DNA of 64,000 bases from Rachycentron canadum (taxonomy: Eukaryota; Chordata; Actinopteri; Carangiformes; Rachycentridae). The notes beneath the pieces are model-generated. The model had not been told where the DNA came from. It ran no database searches and saw only the letters and a program-made list of their open reading frames with translations. The position numbers and the translations under genes are program-made. The DNA lies in NCBI GenBank assembly GCA_038496675.1, contig CM076653.1, positions 21,838,947 through 21,902,946 on the forward strand, read 5' to 3'. Shown in pieces: positions 12,158 to 24,430 of this stretch (position 1 is its first letter; every line of letters begins with the position of its first letter).

Positions 12158-15100
12158 GTAAGCATCTTCATCCTCCTACCCCCAGTCCTCCCCTCCCTGT
12201 ACGCACACACTCTCTCTCACACAAACAGACCTTCAAAAAGATGGAGCAAGTGCACAAATAGCTGGTGTCTGCTTTTCTTAGTCATTACTTATCTTATTGT
12301 CTGTCACCCATTTCATTGCATTAGCCTATCTCCAGTCTTGATAGTTCAGACAGGAAGAAAGAGGCAAGGACAAACACAACAACAAAGTGTCACATAAATT
12401 TTCTACCTAGACAGGGAATTTCAGTTCCTGTGTCTTGCCAGATTAATGGGAAAATAAATTGCAGTGAAAAGTGAATATGTCCCAACAAGCAAGATCTTTC
12501 TCAGTACAGTAGACCTGCAATACAAGGCATTTTTAAAAAACTGTGACCCAATACTAGTATATGTAAATGGAGGTGTGAAAACATCAAAAATACTATAATG
12601 ATTTATGAATGTGATAAGATAATACAATGCAGTTTATGAGTACACCATACAATCTAATAATAGCCTTCAAGTCATGTAACCTGGAATAAAGCCCAGCTCT
12701 GTGAAACTAAGCATGATGCTTAATACTCTGCAAGGTTAAAGCAGCTATAATTGATATTTTATATATATATTTAATAACAGTGTATCAATGGGTTTCCTAT
12801 ACTCATGAACCTACAGAGAATTATCATCCCAATCTGCAGCTGCCCTCAGCTTTATGGGCCTTTACATTGAGTTTCAGTTCATTGCTTAGCTGTCCAGCTG
12901 CAACTTTACTGTTTTGGTTCACTCGACTGCTCTCATTCCGTTTTTTACGGTGCAGCAGACAGCTGCTGTTTTCAGTGGAAAAGCTCTAAAAATTCACTGT
13001 GCACTACTTTCTCAACACTAAACAGACAGACACAGTTAGTGACCACAATAGCTGCTGAACATTTAGCAGCTAAAGAGCCAGAGATTTCCCACAGGAACTG
13101 GTAGAGACCAAAAACAGATCTGAAAGCAAATATTGGACTTCCATTCGCCAAGTGGCACAGAATGAACGATAATGTCTCTATGGAACTGCTGGATGTATAA
13201 ATAAGGAAGTGTCTGCTAACAAGTTTGCCGTATCGGTTGAAAATATGATAACATGTTAATGATGTGTTAACAACATTAAAAATCTGTTGTTGTAGCGCTA
13301 GTCACTTACAATCTCTCTATCTAATGGGAAATGAGGTATTAACAAGCTCAGTAGTTTCACCGTTATGGCTATAGAATGACACAATGCCTTTATAGCTCAT
13401 TGTCTATACTAAATGAAGTAAATAAGTATGTATTGTAGATAAGGGCCTCATAGAAAATATAACCAATCTTTTAAATGTCCTCAGTGCAGACCAGTCATGA
13501 CTTTACAGTCAGAAAAAAAAGAAAATAAAGGTAAAAGAACGAATGCTACTGCTGCCTTAGTGCTTTACTACCTTAACATCTGCACCGCAGACTATTTGTT
13601 AAGATTTTCTGGTGGACCCTTGGCTTACAGCAGCGTTTAACGGTGTACTACTGATGGGAACAGCATCTTTCTCTACATGGTTCTTTGGCTAGCATACTCA
13701 AGACCATGCGCACATAAATATACCTTCATTAATATGCATAGACATGCACATACCACATATAACACACCATTTACACAGTAACAGATTTACATAGTTGGTC
13801 TGCATATGCTTTTACCCGCACATATAAACATTAAGAGGGGAGTGCACTTTGTCTCACAAAGACATACACATGTTTACTTTGGGAATTTAAAGAACTATAG
13901 ATGAAGTACAGAGAAATCCATTGAAGTAAGGCCTTGTGCCAGCCAGCAAATAGTCCCAGCCAGTGAGTGCCAGAGATTTCAAGCCAGGGTTCATCCAAGT
14001 TTACTGCCAAGTGGTAAGGGAATAGTGGTGGCACGCGCAGATCCATTTTAAACACAGTGATTTTTATCTGGAGATTGAATCTGGCTGCAGCATCTCCCCC
14101 AGCGGCTGTGTACTCGCCCAGAATAATGGATATAGTTTCATGGAGGCTTCAACAAAAACACTATGCTCAATTACTCAGGCCCTCTTTATGGGATATGACG
14201 GTATCAGATACTGCTCTCCTGTGAGGTACCTGTGTTTTAGAAGATACATTTGTACAACTGTGATTGACCTGGCTCGTCCCGCAACGCATTTTGCTTACGA
14301 TTTTACAAATGCAGAGCTGCTGAATTGAGGCTTTGCTGTTCGATTGCGCAACATTTTATTATGATGGAATTAGCCTCGCCTGAATGGATGCGTAATGTTT
14401 GGGTAATCTCAGTTGAATTTCATGGAGAATAGTTGACTTGAATAAATAGATGTTTTTGTTGGTTTCCAGATGGAGTTTGACTCACTTTACAATGGGCTTC
14501 CAAAGATGAAAGTAATGCAGTTCGTCTCGTTTGTCAGTGTTTAGACATCTTAACAAGATTACGAGGAGGTTACAATAAAAGTAAAGTTAAATACTGATAC
14601 ATGGCAACAATTTCCTGTTTGGTCATTTCACAACTGTAAAGGCAGCTGCATTTCAAACACATACTAAGCAATTCTGACTGTAAAAAAAAATCATGACGGT
14701 CCAGTATTACATGAGCTCACACTGCCATGACTCATACCCAGTATACCCACACCATGGAATTCACTCCTTACTTGAACACTTTTTTGAAGTTGTGACAACA
14801 GTGTTGTGCTGGTCTTGTTTTCCAACACTGGATTCTTGTTTTGAAATAGCCTCTCAAGACCAATTAAAGTGTCCTAGTCCAAGGCTGCGTGGTAAAACCA
14901 GGCCAGAGTGCCTCTCTGGAGCAAGTTGAGCTACACTCGAGGTCGTGCTACTTTTGGGAGTTTATTTAAGTTTCTGAATTGAAATTGGAAATTACTGCCA
15001 GTTTGACTAACAGTGCATTTAGGACTTATATTTCAAGAAAAAAAGCATCACAAATTCTAGTACAACATATTCAATTTGTATTTTAAAATAAATCTCACCA

Positions 15101-18014
15101 CCCACTCCCTCAAAAAGACTGCATACAAAATACAATCTCTGTTTCGTAAATAGTTTTTGGTCATTATATTGTGATGTTGTTCCATTTTGCTCACTATATC
15201 ATCTATAATGACTTTAAACCGCTGGCTTATATGGGTCATTTCTTTTAGCTTTTAAAAGCACAATTTAGCCCAGAGATTGGGAGCAACAGCATTTTCTCCT
15301 CATTCGATTCCAATTAAACTGTCCTACATAATGTTAAGCGAGCTGACTTTGACATAGTTGTCGTCATAGTCTTTCTTGAAGCAAACTAACCTTGATACAT
15401 TTGCAAGGGTGTCAGCTTTGTCAGAGTGATGCTTATAGTGGAGAGAAGTGAGAGGTGAAATGCTGAAGTATTGATATTATTATGATTTACATGTTGTCAA
15501 ATTGTGGTGGATAAAATGGTTATCAGAGAATTGACAAAAAGCATTTTCTTTGTATAATCTCCATATGAGTGATATATAATGAATATCATTTGTAGGTTTT
15601 ATATATCTTTTATTTTATATAGAAATGTTATTAGCCTTTTTAACAAAGTTATGCAAACACAATTATCAAGGGAAATCAAAAGAAAGCACTACTTAACATT
15701 AATATATTCTAAAAATCCAAAAAGTATGACAAGCCATTTAGGAATATATAATTGAATTATTACATTTAAGTGGTGTATTTGATGTGAAACACCTTTGCGC
15801 TGAACAGATTTTTGATTTCTTAATTAAAATACTTCTAATTAAAAAATTGCCATGAATACCCTGCATCTCAGATGGTGAGAAATGGTGTCTCATAACGTGT
15901 GTGGTCCCCACGCTTGTCTACCTGCTGTAACCCTGACATATGAGCCTGCCACAGATTGAGATGGGTGGAGAGCATTCATGCTTTTATGAGTGTCATGATT
16001 TCTAATCTCGCTCGACCAATTACATTAACTGACAGCTCAGGGGACTCAAAGGAGCTGTTAAATTATGCTGAAATACTGCGTTTCCCCTGGAAGGGCTCTG
16101 TAGCTTGCTGTCAAGATTGTGGTCTCCTGCTAGAAGTTTAAGTTTGTTAATCTTGAAATGGTTTTAATTATTTCTCAGACCTTTGCTTCAGCAGTAAAGG
16201 TTGGGACTAATAAGACTATGATGATGAAAATAAATTATTATATGCTGTGTACTTCTTTGTTTTGCATTTAATGTAGCATAATAGAGATTTGGGAGGGCCA
16301 GTGGCTAATCATTAAATAGAAAGCAAGGTTGCTGACAATGAGTCTGGTCATTCACCATGTTATATAGTGTATGTGCTACACTACAGTACAGATTACCGCA
16401 GAATTCATCGGCACTGACATTTTTATTATTCTTACTTGGAATGAAAAGAATAGAGAAGTCAAAAAATCTCCAAGCATGCATCACAGGATAGATATCATCT
16501 GTAAAATACTGAGTCTGATGTTTTAAATTTTGACAAGCCAGTAGCTTTTTTTTTTCTTTCTTGTCTTTCACATCAAACCCTCCAGAGTCTGATGGTTATC
16601 AAAAACAGCGATTCTCATGGACTTGTACATCTTAAACCTTTGTCCTTGACAAATAGCATCTGATTCTTCAGCGTGAGAACAAGTTGTACTACTCTGCTGA
16701 AGGACTCCCTCCCCCCCTGAATGACAGCATGGCTCATCGTCTTATACTGTAAGAGGACTGTTTCATACAAATGCCAGATAACTTATAAAATCAGAAGGCA
16801 AAGAAAGCAGTTGCTCAGTTCGATATAAAAGAGGATAGGTCTGTTGTTCCTCTAAACTGCAGTTAAATCAAAGGAATATATGTCTGTGTGAAGAGCAAAA
16901 GGAGAAAAAGGATTAAGGAGTTGATACATTTTGGTCACTGCATTTAGATTAAGACTTTTATGCTGCTTCTTTTTATACAGTAGTAGTAGTATACAGTATC
17001 TGTCATTAATTTTCAAATACAAGTGATGGCTTGGCAAACACATTCTAGCTGGTGATGGCAGAACCATGAATCTCAGTTGAGCAAAGCAACAATAAAAAGA
17101 AAATAGACTTCGACATAAGACTTCTCTTATTGTGATGGTGTTAAAGACTTTGCTGGCTCTCTGCAGGAAGTCATAACAACCCAATAGGCTACAACATGTT
17201 TCTGTGTTTGCCAGAAAAAAAACTATATTTTAGTGGAATGGAAAGCATTTAGTTCTGTGTTTTGGTGAATGTAATAATCCAAAGGATTGTGGACTGCAAG
17301 GCTGGGTTACCACAATCCTTAATGGACAAAAAGTGGAGCCAAACACTATGTAGAATGTAGCTGGCCAGATATAAAGCCAACTGGCATCCGTCTGAAAAGC
17401 AATAAAGAAATTGTGGCTGTTACTGCGGTTTTTTTTTTCAATGTTCATATATATATCACAGTGCCTGACAATGTCAGCATGAAAAAAAGATGGTGACTCC
17501 AATTCAGCATTCATCTGTGAGCTTGATAAATATGTTACTTGTGGCACTGGTAGAAAGAAGGTGCACTTAGACAGGGATAGCATTCGCAATAGAAAGATGT
17601 GATTTGCGTGGCCGGCAAGAGATAAAATTACACATCAGGGCTGAACCGTTTACTCCTGTGTAGGGCAAGTGATAAGTGTGTGCTGCAATATAAAGCTGCA
17701 CTGAGTATTACATGAGGGTGATATGTAGACATGGATGCATACTCTAGGTAAAAACAACAACAAAAAAAGATAATTTACATAACATACTGCAAGTACATTT
17801 GTAATTATGGAACTAATCTTTCCTTGGAATCCATAGAGTGTGCTCATATGAGGTGATTTTACAGATAGTTATCAAATATCTATATATCAACGGTCATTTA
17901 TAATAATATATGATAATAATATGTGAAAATATGCATTTGCCACTTCCCCACAGTGATGCCTGCCCACTCCTGGCTCAGTAGGTGTGAGTGTGTATGCGTG
18001 TGTATGCATGCATG

Positions 18015-18081
<67 letters not shown>

Positions 18082-18135
18082 ACTTGCATCTCTCACCCCA
18101 AATTTTTTCTCTGTCTCTGATGTCCTTTTGTCTAG
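12158..18135. other. csmd3: Intron between S10 and CUB11
   Basis: A 6.0-kb intron. It contains an 11-bp inverted repeat at 17282-17320 and a (TG)n tract at 18018-18080 just before the CUB11 acceptor. The block around 14330-14500 is less repetitive and could be conserved noncoding sequence, but this is untested. No exon or clear transposon was seen. Confidence 0.75.
18018..18080. repeat. (TG)n microsatellite before the CUB11 acceptor
   Basis: About 31 uninterrupted TG units ending 55 bases before the exon at 18136. In the transcript this is a UG tract. Confidence 0.97.
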
Positions 18136-18260
18136 TTCCCTGTGGTGGAGTATTAACTGAACGCAGAGGCACAATCCTCTCTCCTGGATACCCAGAGCCA
18201 TACGCCAACTATCTGAACTGTGCCTGGAAAATCTCAGTACCTGAGGGAGCCGGCATCCAA
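18136..18260 (+). CDS. csmd3: CSMD exon: CUB11, first part
   Basis: Acceptor ttttgtctag, donor caa/gtgaga; enters in phase 1 and leaves in phase 0 (125 nt). It reads VPCGGVLTERRGTILSPGYP, then EPYANYLNCAWKISVPEGAG and IQ. The first CUB cysteine (PCGG), the LSPGYP turn and the second cysteine before Trp (NCAW) are in place. The TERRGTILSPGYPEPY wording is shared by the family. The acceptor lies 55 nt after a long TG microsatellite. Confidence 0.95.
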
Positions 18261-18452
18261 GTGAGAGGACACAGATGCAGACCTTAGTAGAATCATGTTT
18301 GATGAGAGATAAAAAGATTTGATGGGTGGATTAAATTTTGATGCACATTATAAATTAAAACATACATTCGAGCAATTTTACTGTATTTTTGTTGTTGTTG
18401 TTGGTGTCGGTTTTGTCTGTATTTTTCATGTTCTCTTTTACAAATTTTTCAG

Positions 18453-18549
18453 ATTCAAGTTGTGACCTTTGCCACAGAACATAACTGGGACTCACTGGAT
18501 TTTTTTGATGGGGTTGATGGCAATGCTCCAAGGCTCGGTAGCTACTCAG
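18453..18549 (+). CDS. csmd3: CSMD exon: CUB11, middle part
   Basis: It follows a 192-nt intron, the shortest in the window. Acceptor tttttcag, donor tcag/gtaaat; phase 0 in, phase 1 out (97 nt). It reads IQVVTFATEHNWDSLDFFDG then VDGNAPRLGSYS. The acidic residues of EHNWDSLDFFDG occupy the positions that form the calcium site in many CUB domains. EHNWDSLDF is the CSMD3-like variant; CSMD1 has EQNWDSLEI. Confidence 0.93.
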
Positions 18550-19598
18550 GTAAATTTAATACAACTGAATTTTAGTTTTCAACTCCCTCTTGAATTTCAG
18601 ACATCTCATGGCCCCCAAGAGCAGACAGACGTGGTAATGGAACAGATGACATTTGGCATGTCCTTTGAGAATGCTGTCTAAAAACCAGTTAAAGAAGTCA
18701 AATAAAAAAAAAAATATCCATTTTCCTTCACACAATGTTCTTATATCTGCAGCAGGGATCTTTATAATCTAGCTCCTGTTTCAGTCTTGAATTTTACAAA
18801 TGTGGTGATGCCTTGAGGCTCATATTAATGAAAATGGTGCTCTTGCCACATGGTAACCTACTAGAATCAGGCCATCACATAATTTTAGATGCTGAATTCT
18901 AGCATAAGAGGGACTGGTATTGCACAATGACTTCTGCCTCTATATCAGCTTAGTTTTATGAGACTACATGTCAAATTTCTCAAGTAGCTGATATCTCATT
19001 TTGGAGCAAAACTCTTTACATATTGTAATAGCTGCACAGTACAGCTCTGACTGTGCAGGGCACCACTGCAGCGTGAAAAGGGTGAAGCAGTTAAATTGGC
19101 TAGAAATCAATTTTATTGTGGGTTAAACTGATAAAGGTGATTATGATTATATGTAAAAGTCTCCATGCAAATTGACATACGCCTGGAACCAAGAAAATGA
19201 TGCCACACACACAGAATATTCTGCAGTGCTTGTGTGCACGGTTGTGATTTTACTTTTAGTCTTTCTGAAGGTCCAAAGGAAGAGTGTTTAACATGGATTA
19301 CACCTTAAAAATCTGAAAAAGGGTCGGCATGTGTGATCCTTGTAGTTGAACCATCACTGTTGCTTAAAAAATGTAAGTAGAGACATAAGCAAATAGAATT
19401 TACTGCTGATAATAATGTGTTGAAGTGTCTTCTAACAACTGCAGGGGATTATGCTGCTGTCTTGAAGTGTGTGATCCATATGGCAGCTAAATTACTTCAC
19501 ATTACTGAGTCCATGTCCACGTGTTTTTTGGTGGTCTTCATTTTGAAAGAGGGACAAGAAACAGGTTTTAACTGCCTCCTGTATTTTGTACAATACAG
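18550..19598. other. csmd3: Intron within CUB11
   Basis: A 1049-bp intron with AT-rich sequence. No repeat, transposon or exon was recognised. Confidence 0.8.
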
Positions 19599-19703
19599 GT
19601 ACAACAATTCCCCAGCTGCTGAATAGCACATCCAACAACCTGTACCTGACCTTCCAGTCCGACATTAGTGTCTCTGCCGCTGGCTTCCACTTGGAGTACA
19701 CAG
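19599..19703 (+). CDS. csmd3: CSMD exon: CUB11, last part
   Basis: Acceptor tacaatacag, donor cacag/gtatga, phase 1 at both ends (105 nt). It reads GTTIPQLLNSTSNNLYLTFQ then SDISVSAAGFHLEYT, the end of CUB11 in all CSMD proteins (SDISVSAAGFHLEY). N-S-T is a possible glycosylation site. The acceptor has a mixed rather than strong pyrimidine tract. Confidence 0.94.
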
Positions 19704-20324
19704 GTATGAGGAGAGACGGCTTGTCTTGCTGCCTGTCACTCTGTCTGTTGTCTATTTCTATGTGTCCATCTGCCACTGGCTTCCAGCTGCTGCACAGGGG
19801 TATATGAAGTAAAAGGGACAGCTGGTCTGGGTGGCACAGTTGGACTGAAAGAGTGTGAGGGAATGAGTGAGCAAAGTTTCTTCCTCTGTAGATTTTCTAA
19901 TTCTCAGTCTTTGTATCTGCTTTTCTGGCATTCTACATTGTATTTCCCAATGGTGTTGCTTTTTAATTCTCCTATAGCTTCAAGTTACTGGACCCACATC
20001 CTTTTTCATTTACTGACTACATTTGCTCTTCTCTCAGGCGGTTCACTTACAGGCATATTTGCTAAACATTTGCCATGCACTAAAATTTAAGATGTGTTAG
20101 CTGCCCCCAGTGGACGACTAACCAAGCCCTCCCAATCAGAATTTGTAGAAATGAAAACAGGGGTGATGATCTGCAGGTATTTAACATTTGTAACCAGTTT
20201 CAGGAACTCTCCATTTGTCTCTTGTCAGAGTAATTTCTTCTGTTTATATGCCCCTGCACCAACAGCAGCCATGGAGGCATCTCTTCATCCAGCCCTCCCG
20301 TTCTTGTGAACGAGTTATGTCAAA

Positions 20325-20455
20325 AAATGCCTTGAGGGAATTTCTACAAATTTGGCACAAATGATCACTTGGACTCAAGGATGAAATGATGAGAATTTGG
20401 TGGTTGGTGTTCAAAGTTCAAGGTCACTGTGGCCTTGCAAAACACATCTTTGGCC
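20325..20455 (+). repeat. Probable dispersed repeat
   Basis: The text around cacttggactcaaggatgaa and gttcaaggtcactgtggcct resembles a high-copy sequence I associate with teleost genomes. No terminal repeats were found and the class is unknown. The call rests on recollection only. Confidence 0.4.
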
Positions 20456-22182
20456 ACCATTTGTCACTATTTAATTTTAAGTTCCCCTCCTCACATTTGT
20501 CTTTCTGCTAGTTTGTTACCTATCACTCGCCATCGCTTTAAAGCATTTTACAAAAATATGTGCCTGTGGGAGACCTGTTGTCACATATTTTCTGTGACAT
20601 TTATCAAGAGTAGTGAAAAAGCGCAGACACTGGAAAAGTAAGAGTGGGAAAGACATCAAATTTGTGATGTTAAGATAAAATTGAAGGATGTGCATGGAAC
20701 AAAGAAAAGAGAGAAGAAAGAAAAGCAGTGCAGAGAGCTCAGCTAACTTATTCAACTTTGACATGCCGTACACAGTGGGACAAAAGAACAGCATGTTTTT
20801 GAGTAAAATCAGTTCAAACTAACAGTCAGTTCCCACAAATGTGTTGCAAAACAAAAGAAGCATAAGAAACACTGATGTCACTGAACCTGCCCTCACTGTC
20901 AGTCATGTCAGTCCGCAAGCATCATACCACTGTGGAGAATGATTTCACAGTCATGTCTCTCGCAGTCAGTGCTTCATTTCCACAACACCCTGCTCTTGCT
21001 TGGAACCACTCCGTAGCTGTGTCTCTCAGTAGGCTCTTTCCTTTCGGCACTAAATGCCTCCCCCACCACCCCACCTACTGCTGAGAATCACTTCAGTGCC
21101 ATGTCTCACAGTCAGCTCTTTCCTCTATGAGTGTCTTACACATTGTCACTGCTGTCCTCATAAAGTGCATTTCCTTATGCTTTGTGTAAATCAGGCTCCA
21201 GTCAAAACTTCCTCTATTTTTCCGTGTTGCTCACTGTGGTGCTGCTCATTAAGTATTTTGTGGTCTGTTGTTTTCAATTCTCTGATGTTCTAGTCTACCG
21301 CTTATAGCAGAGTTCAGCCTCTGATTTATTTGGTCAAATTAAAACAATCTTCTACTCTGTCCCCTAGCTGGTTGTATCTATGTGTGTTATTTTCAGCCTT
21401 TGGTTAGCTTAAAACACTCTGCAGTTTTTAGCTGCAAATTAATGCTCTGAATGCTCAGTACAGTGGGAGGAAAAAGGCAAGGGGGATTGATACAGACCCA
21501 GCAAGCCAACCATCCGTTTTAAAATGTTTCCTTTGGGTGATTGTTGCAGTCCATTGAGACAGTCATAAAAATCTTGTATACCACCCATCACCACAACTTC
21601 TTAAGAACCAAATGTTTAACCAGCTGTCCTAAGGCAGGCAGCGTGCTATAGATGAAAACAAAATTGGCGCTTTTTCAGAGGCAATGTGGTGGTTGGCATC
21701 CAAAATAAAGTCCCACACTGAGCTTCACTCACCCCAGTTTGCCGAAGCCTATATTTCCATATGAATTATATGGAGAGAATGTGACAACAAAATTATTCAA
21801 TTTAAGACAACTTGGAAAGAAATTCATCCTTATTTTAATGCGACATATCTAATTATTGTCACATCACATTATCATCCTACACATTACTGCTGGGTGGTAT
21901 AACCAAGAATTTATATCACTGTATTTGTTAAGATTCTGGCAGTTTCACAGAGGTTTTGGTTATGTGGTTTGCCCCCACAAATTGAGACAATATTTGAAAG
22001 AATCAGTGTGCAGAATATTTTATCATTTATAATTATATAGTGCAAATTGCAACATACTACTGTCACTATTGAAAATATAATTAATAATAATAAATACAAG
22101 TCTAATTAATACATATATTCATATTTACCTATGGGAAGGGGAAGTCTGTTTCCAAAGCACTTTAATCTTCTCCAATCATTAA

Positions 22183-22692
22183 CCCATAAGAACCAATGGT
22201 GATACAGGTGTCACAAGCCCTTTAAATGTTCTGGAAAGTTCCTTATATAGCTTTACCCATAACCTTAACTCATGAAGTCCCTAAGTGACAAATGCTGAAC
22301 ATCACGGTAGGTCATGTGACAGGTAATGTGACTTTGTGTTCCCATAACAACATTTCCAAGACAGCTGTGTGCCAGGTGACCACAAGGGGCACAACTAGCC
22401 AAATTTTAAAAGCTTGTTTTTTTGTTGTTAAAGGTAAGATTCAAGCCATTTAAGAATTCTAATGCTTACATAACAAGCCCCTTACTACATTTAACCTGTT
22501 GTAAACACACTAAATAAACAAATTGATATAAAACAAATCAGATCAATATTGTTGTAACATATATGTCATCTTTGACAAGGGGGGGTGTATTTTGAAAAAA
22601 ATACCAGAAATATGTTCTATGTGCTCTATTTAGTCTGTCCTATGTCCCCCATAATTTTCCTTGAAGGAGAAATGGGTCCGGGTTGTTATGGG
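22183..22692. mobile_element. piggyBac-like MITE, 510 bp
   Basis: The left tip cccataagaacc and the right tip ggttgttatggg are inverted repeats (11 of 12 bases). Both are flanked directly by TTAA (22179-22182 and 22693-22696), the target duplication of piggyBac transposons, which also begin with CCC and end with GGG. No coding capacity is visible, so this looks like a non-autonomous copy. The intact tips and target duplication suggest a fairly recent or well-preserved insertion. Confidence 0.75.
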
Positions 22693-23740
22693 TTAAGCTG
22701 GACTGCCTTCAGGTGTTACTCCCATTGTTTTGGGTCACCTGCACTCCTTCTCCAGACCCTAGGATTTAAGGGTCTCTCTCAAGCTTGCGTAATTACGCCT
22801 TAAGCCTTATGTTGATGAATGGCTCTATTGTACAACTTAACCATAGGTCTGTTGTTGTAGAAAAGCGGTCCACTGAATGTCACGGACATATTATGTATTC
22901 TCATAATACAGCAGACAATACTTAGACACAAGTTGTCCTGGTTCATCTCTGGTCTCAGTTTCTTTATTCTCCACCTCTTTTGTCTGTTCTTTAATCTACC
23001 ATAGTGACAAACATATGTGTTTTGGGTAATTATTTTTTCTGTTATAAAATTATAACTGTTAGTAACTCACAGTTAACAGATGTCCTTTTACACTCTGCAC
23101 AGGACTCTGCAGAATTTCTAGTGGCGAAGAATATTATATAATCTGCAGCTTTTGAAGCCTTACAGCTGTTGTCACAGCTATACAGTATGGCAGTATATGA
23201 AAAATTCATTCATATAAGGAATTTTAAAGTGGTGTACTGCCCGCTGCACTATATATGATAATTGTAGTTTTCTGGGAATGCTTTTCTGAAATCTTACCAC
23301 AATCAGACAGAACTTATCGATAATGCACTTTTGAGGTAAATTCTTGTCATATGCACTGGTCTTACTCAGAAGACTTATTAATGGTACATCTTTACATGTA
23401 TTATTATTTAAGACCAAGATCAGAAGTTACTTGGTCAGTGCTAATATTTGATTGCTTTGAAGCAGTAACCATATGAACTTTCTGTTCACCTCTAATCGAG
23501 TCAATCATGCGGCAGCAGAGCATTGTATAAAATCATAAAGGCATGTGATCTCTTGTGTGACTTTGACTGTGTGATCGTTGCTGCCAGGTTTGAAACTACT
23601 GAGCTCTGATCTGAACAGTCTTTTTAGTTTTTACTCAGAATGGTTTGAAAAACAAAACAGCAAAAATAAATAAATAAATAAAAAATTAAAAAAATACAGT
23701 AAGTGACAATTCTGTGAACAGAAACATCCTGTCAATGAGA

Positions 23741-24430
23741 GAGATCAGAAGAGAGGCTGGTTGGAGCTCACCGAAAGGCTAGATAACTCAGATAGTCACT
23801 CTCTACAAGTATGATGAACAGAAAAGAATCTCAGAATGAACAACACACCGAACCTGAACAGATGAAGGCTGGAAAAGCATAGTTTGGTCTGATGAATTTC
23901 TGCTGAGGCACATAGATGTTAGGGTCAGAATTTTGTATCGATGCCTCAAATCCATGGTGCACTTTAGGCCTCTTAACACAAATCAATCATCATCATTTCA
24001 CCACATTTTTGCTGGCAATGTGCATCCCTTTATAGCCGCTAGCTACCTTTACTTTTCATTTATTGACCTTCTTATTCTTCTTCTTATGGCTACTTCCAGC
24101 ATGAAAATGCACCATGTCACAAAGCAATAGTCGTCTCAAGTTGCTTTCATGATCGTAATGATTAGTTCGTTGAACTACAGTGGCCTCCGCAGTCACCAGA
24201 TCTGAATCCATTAGAACACCTTTGGGATGTGGTATAACACAAATTTCGCAGCATGAATGTGCATCTGACAAATCTACAGAAATGATGCAGTCATGTCAGC
24301 ATGAAGCAGAATCTCAAAGAAATGTTTCCAACATCGAATCCAGGCCATGAAGAACTGAGGCTGGTTTGAGACCAGAGGGAGACTCTACCCATCATTAGTA
24401 GGGTCGTCCTTATGAAGTGCTCAGTGAGCC
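23741..24430 (+). mobile_element. Tc1-like transposon fossil
   Basis: A decayed copy of a common fish Tc1 family. At 24181-24234 it reads WPPQSPDLNPLEHLWDVV, containing the third catalytic residue (the Glu after NPL), then a stop. Around 24091-24108 the motif GYFQHENAPCHKA replaces the usual QDN, so the second catalytic Asp is Glu here. Stops and deletions break the frame elsewhere. The right end (tagtagggtcgtccttatga then agtgctcagtgag) matches the family terminus; the left terminal repeat was not found. Confidence 0.85.

Noticed and set aside
17887..18208. Open frames in several phases over the TG tract
   Set aside because: They are His-Thr or Cys-Val repeats made by the microsatellite; only the exon from 18136 is coding.
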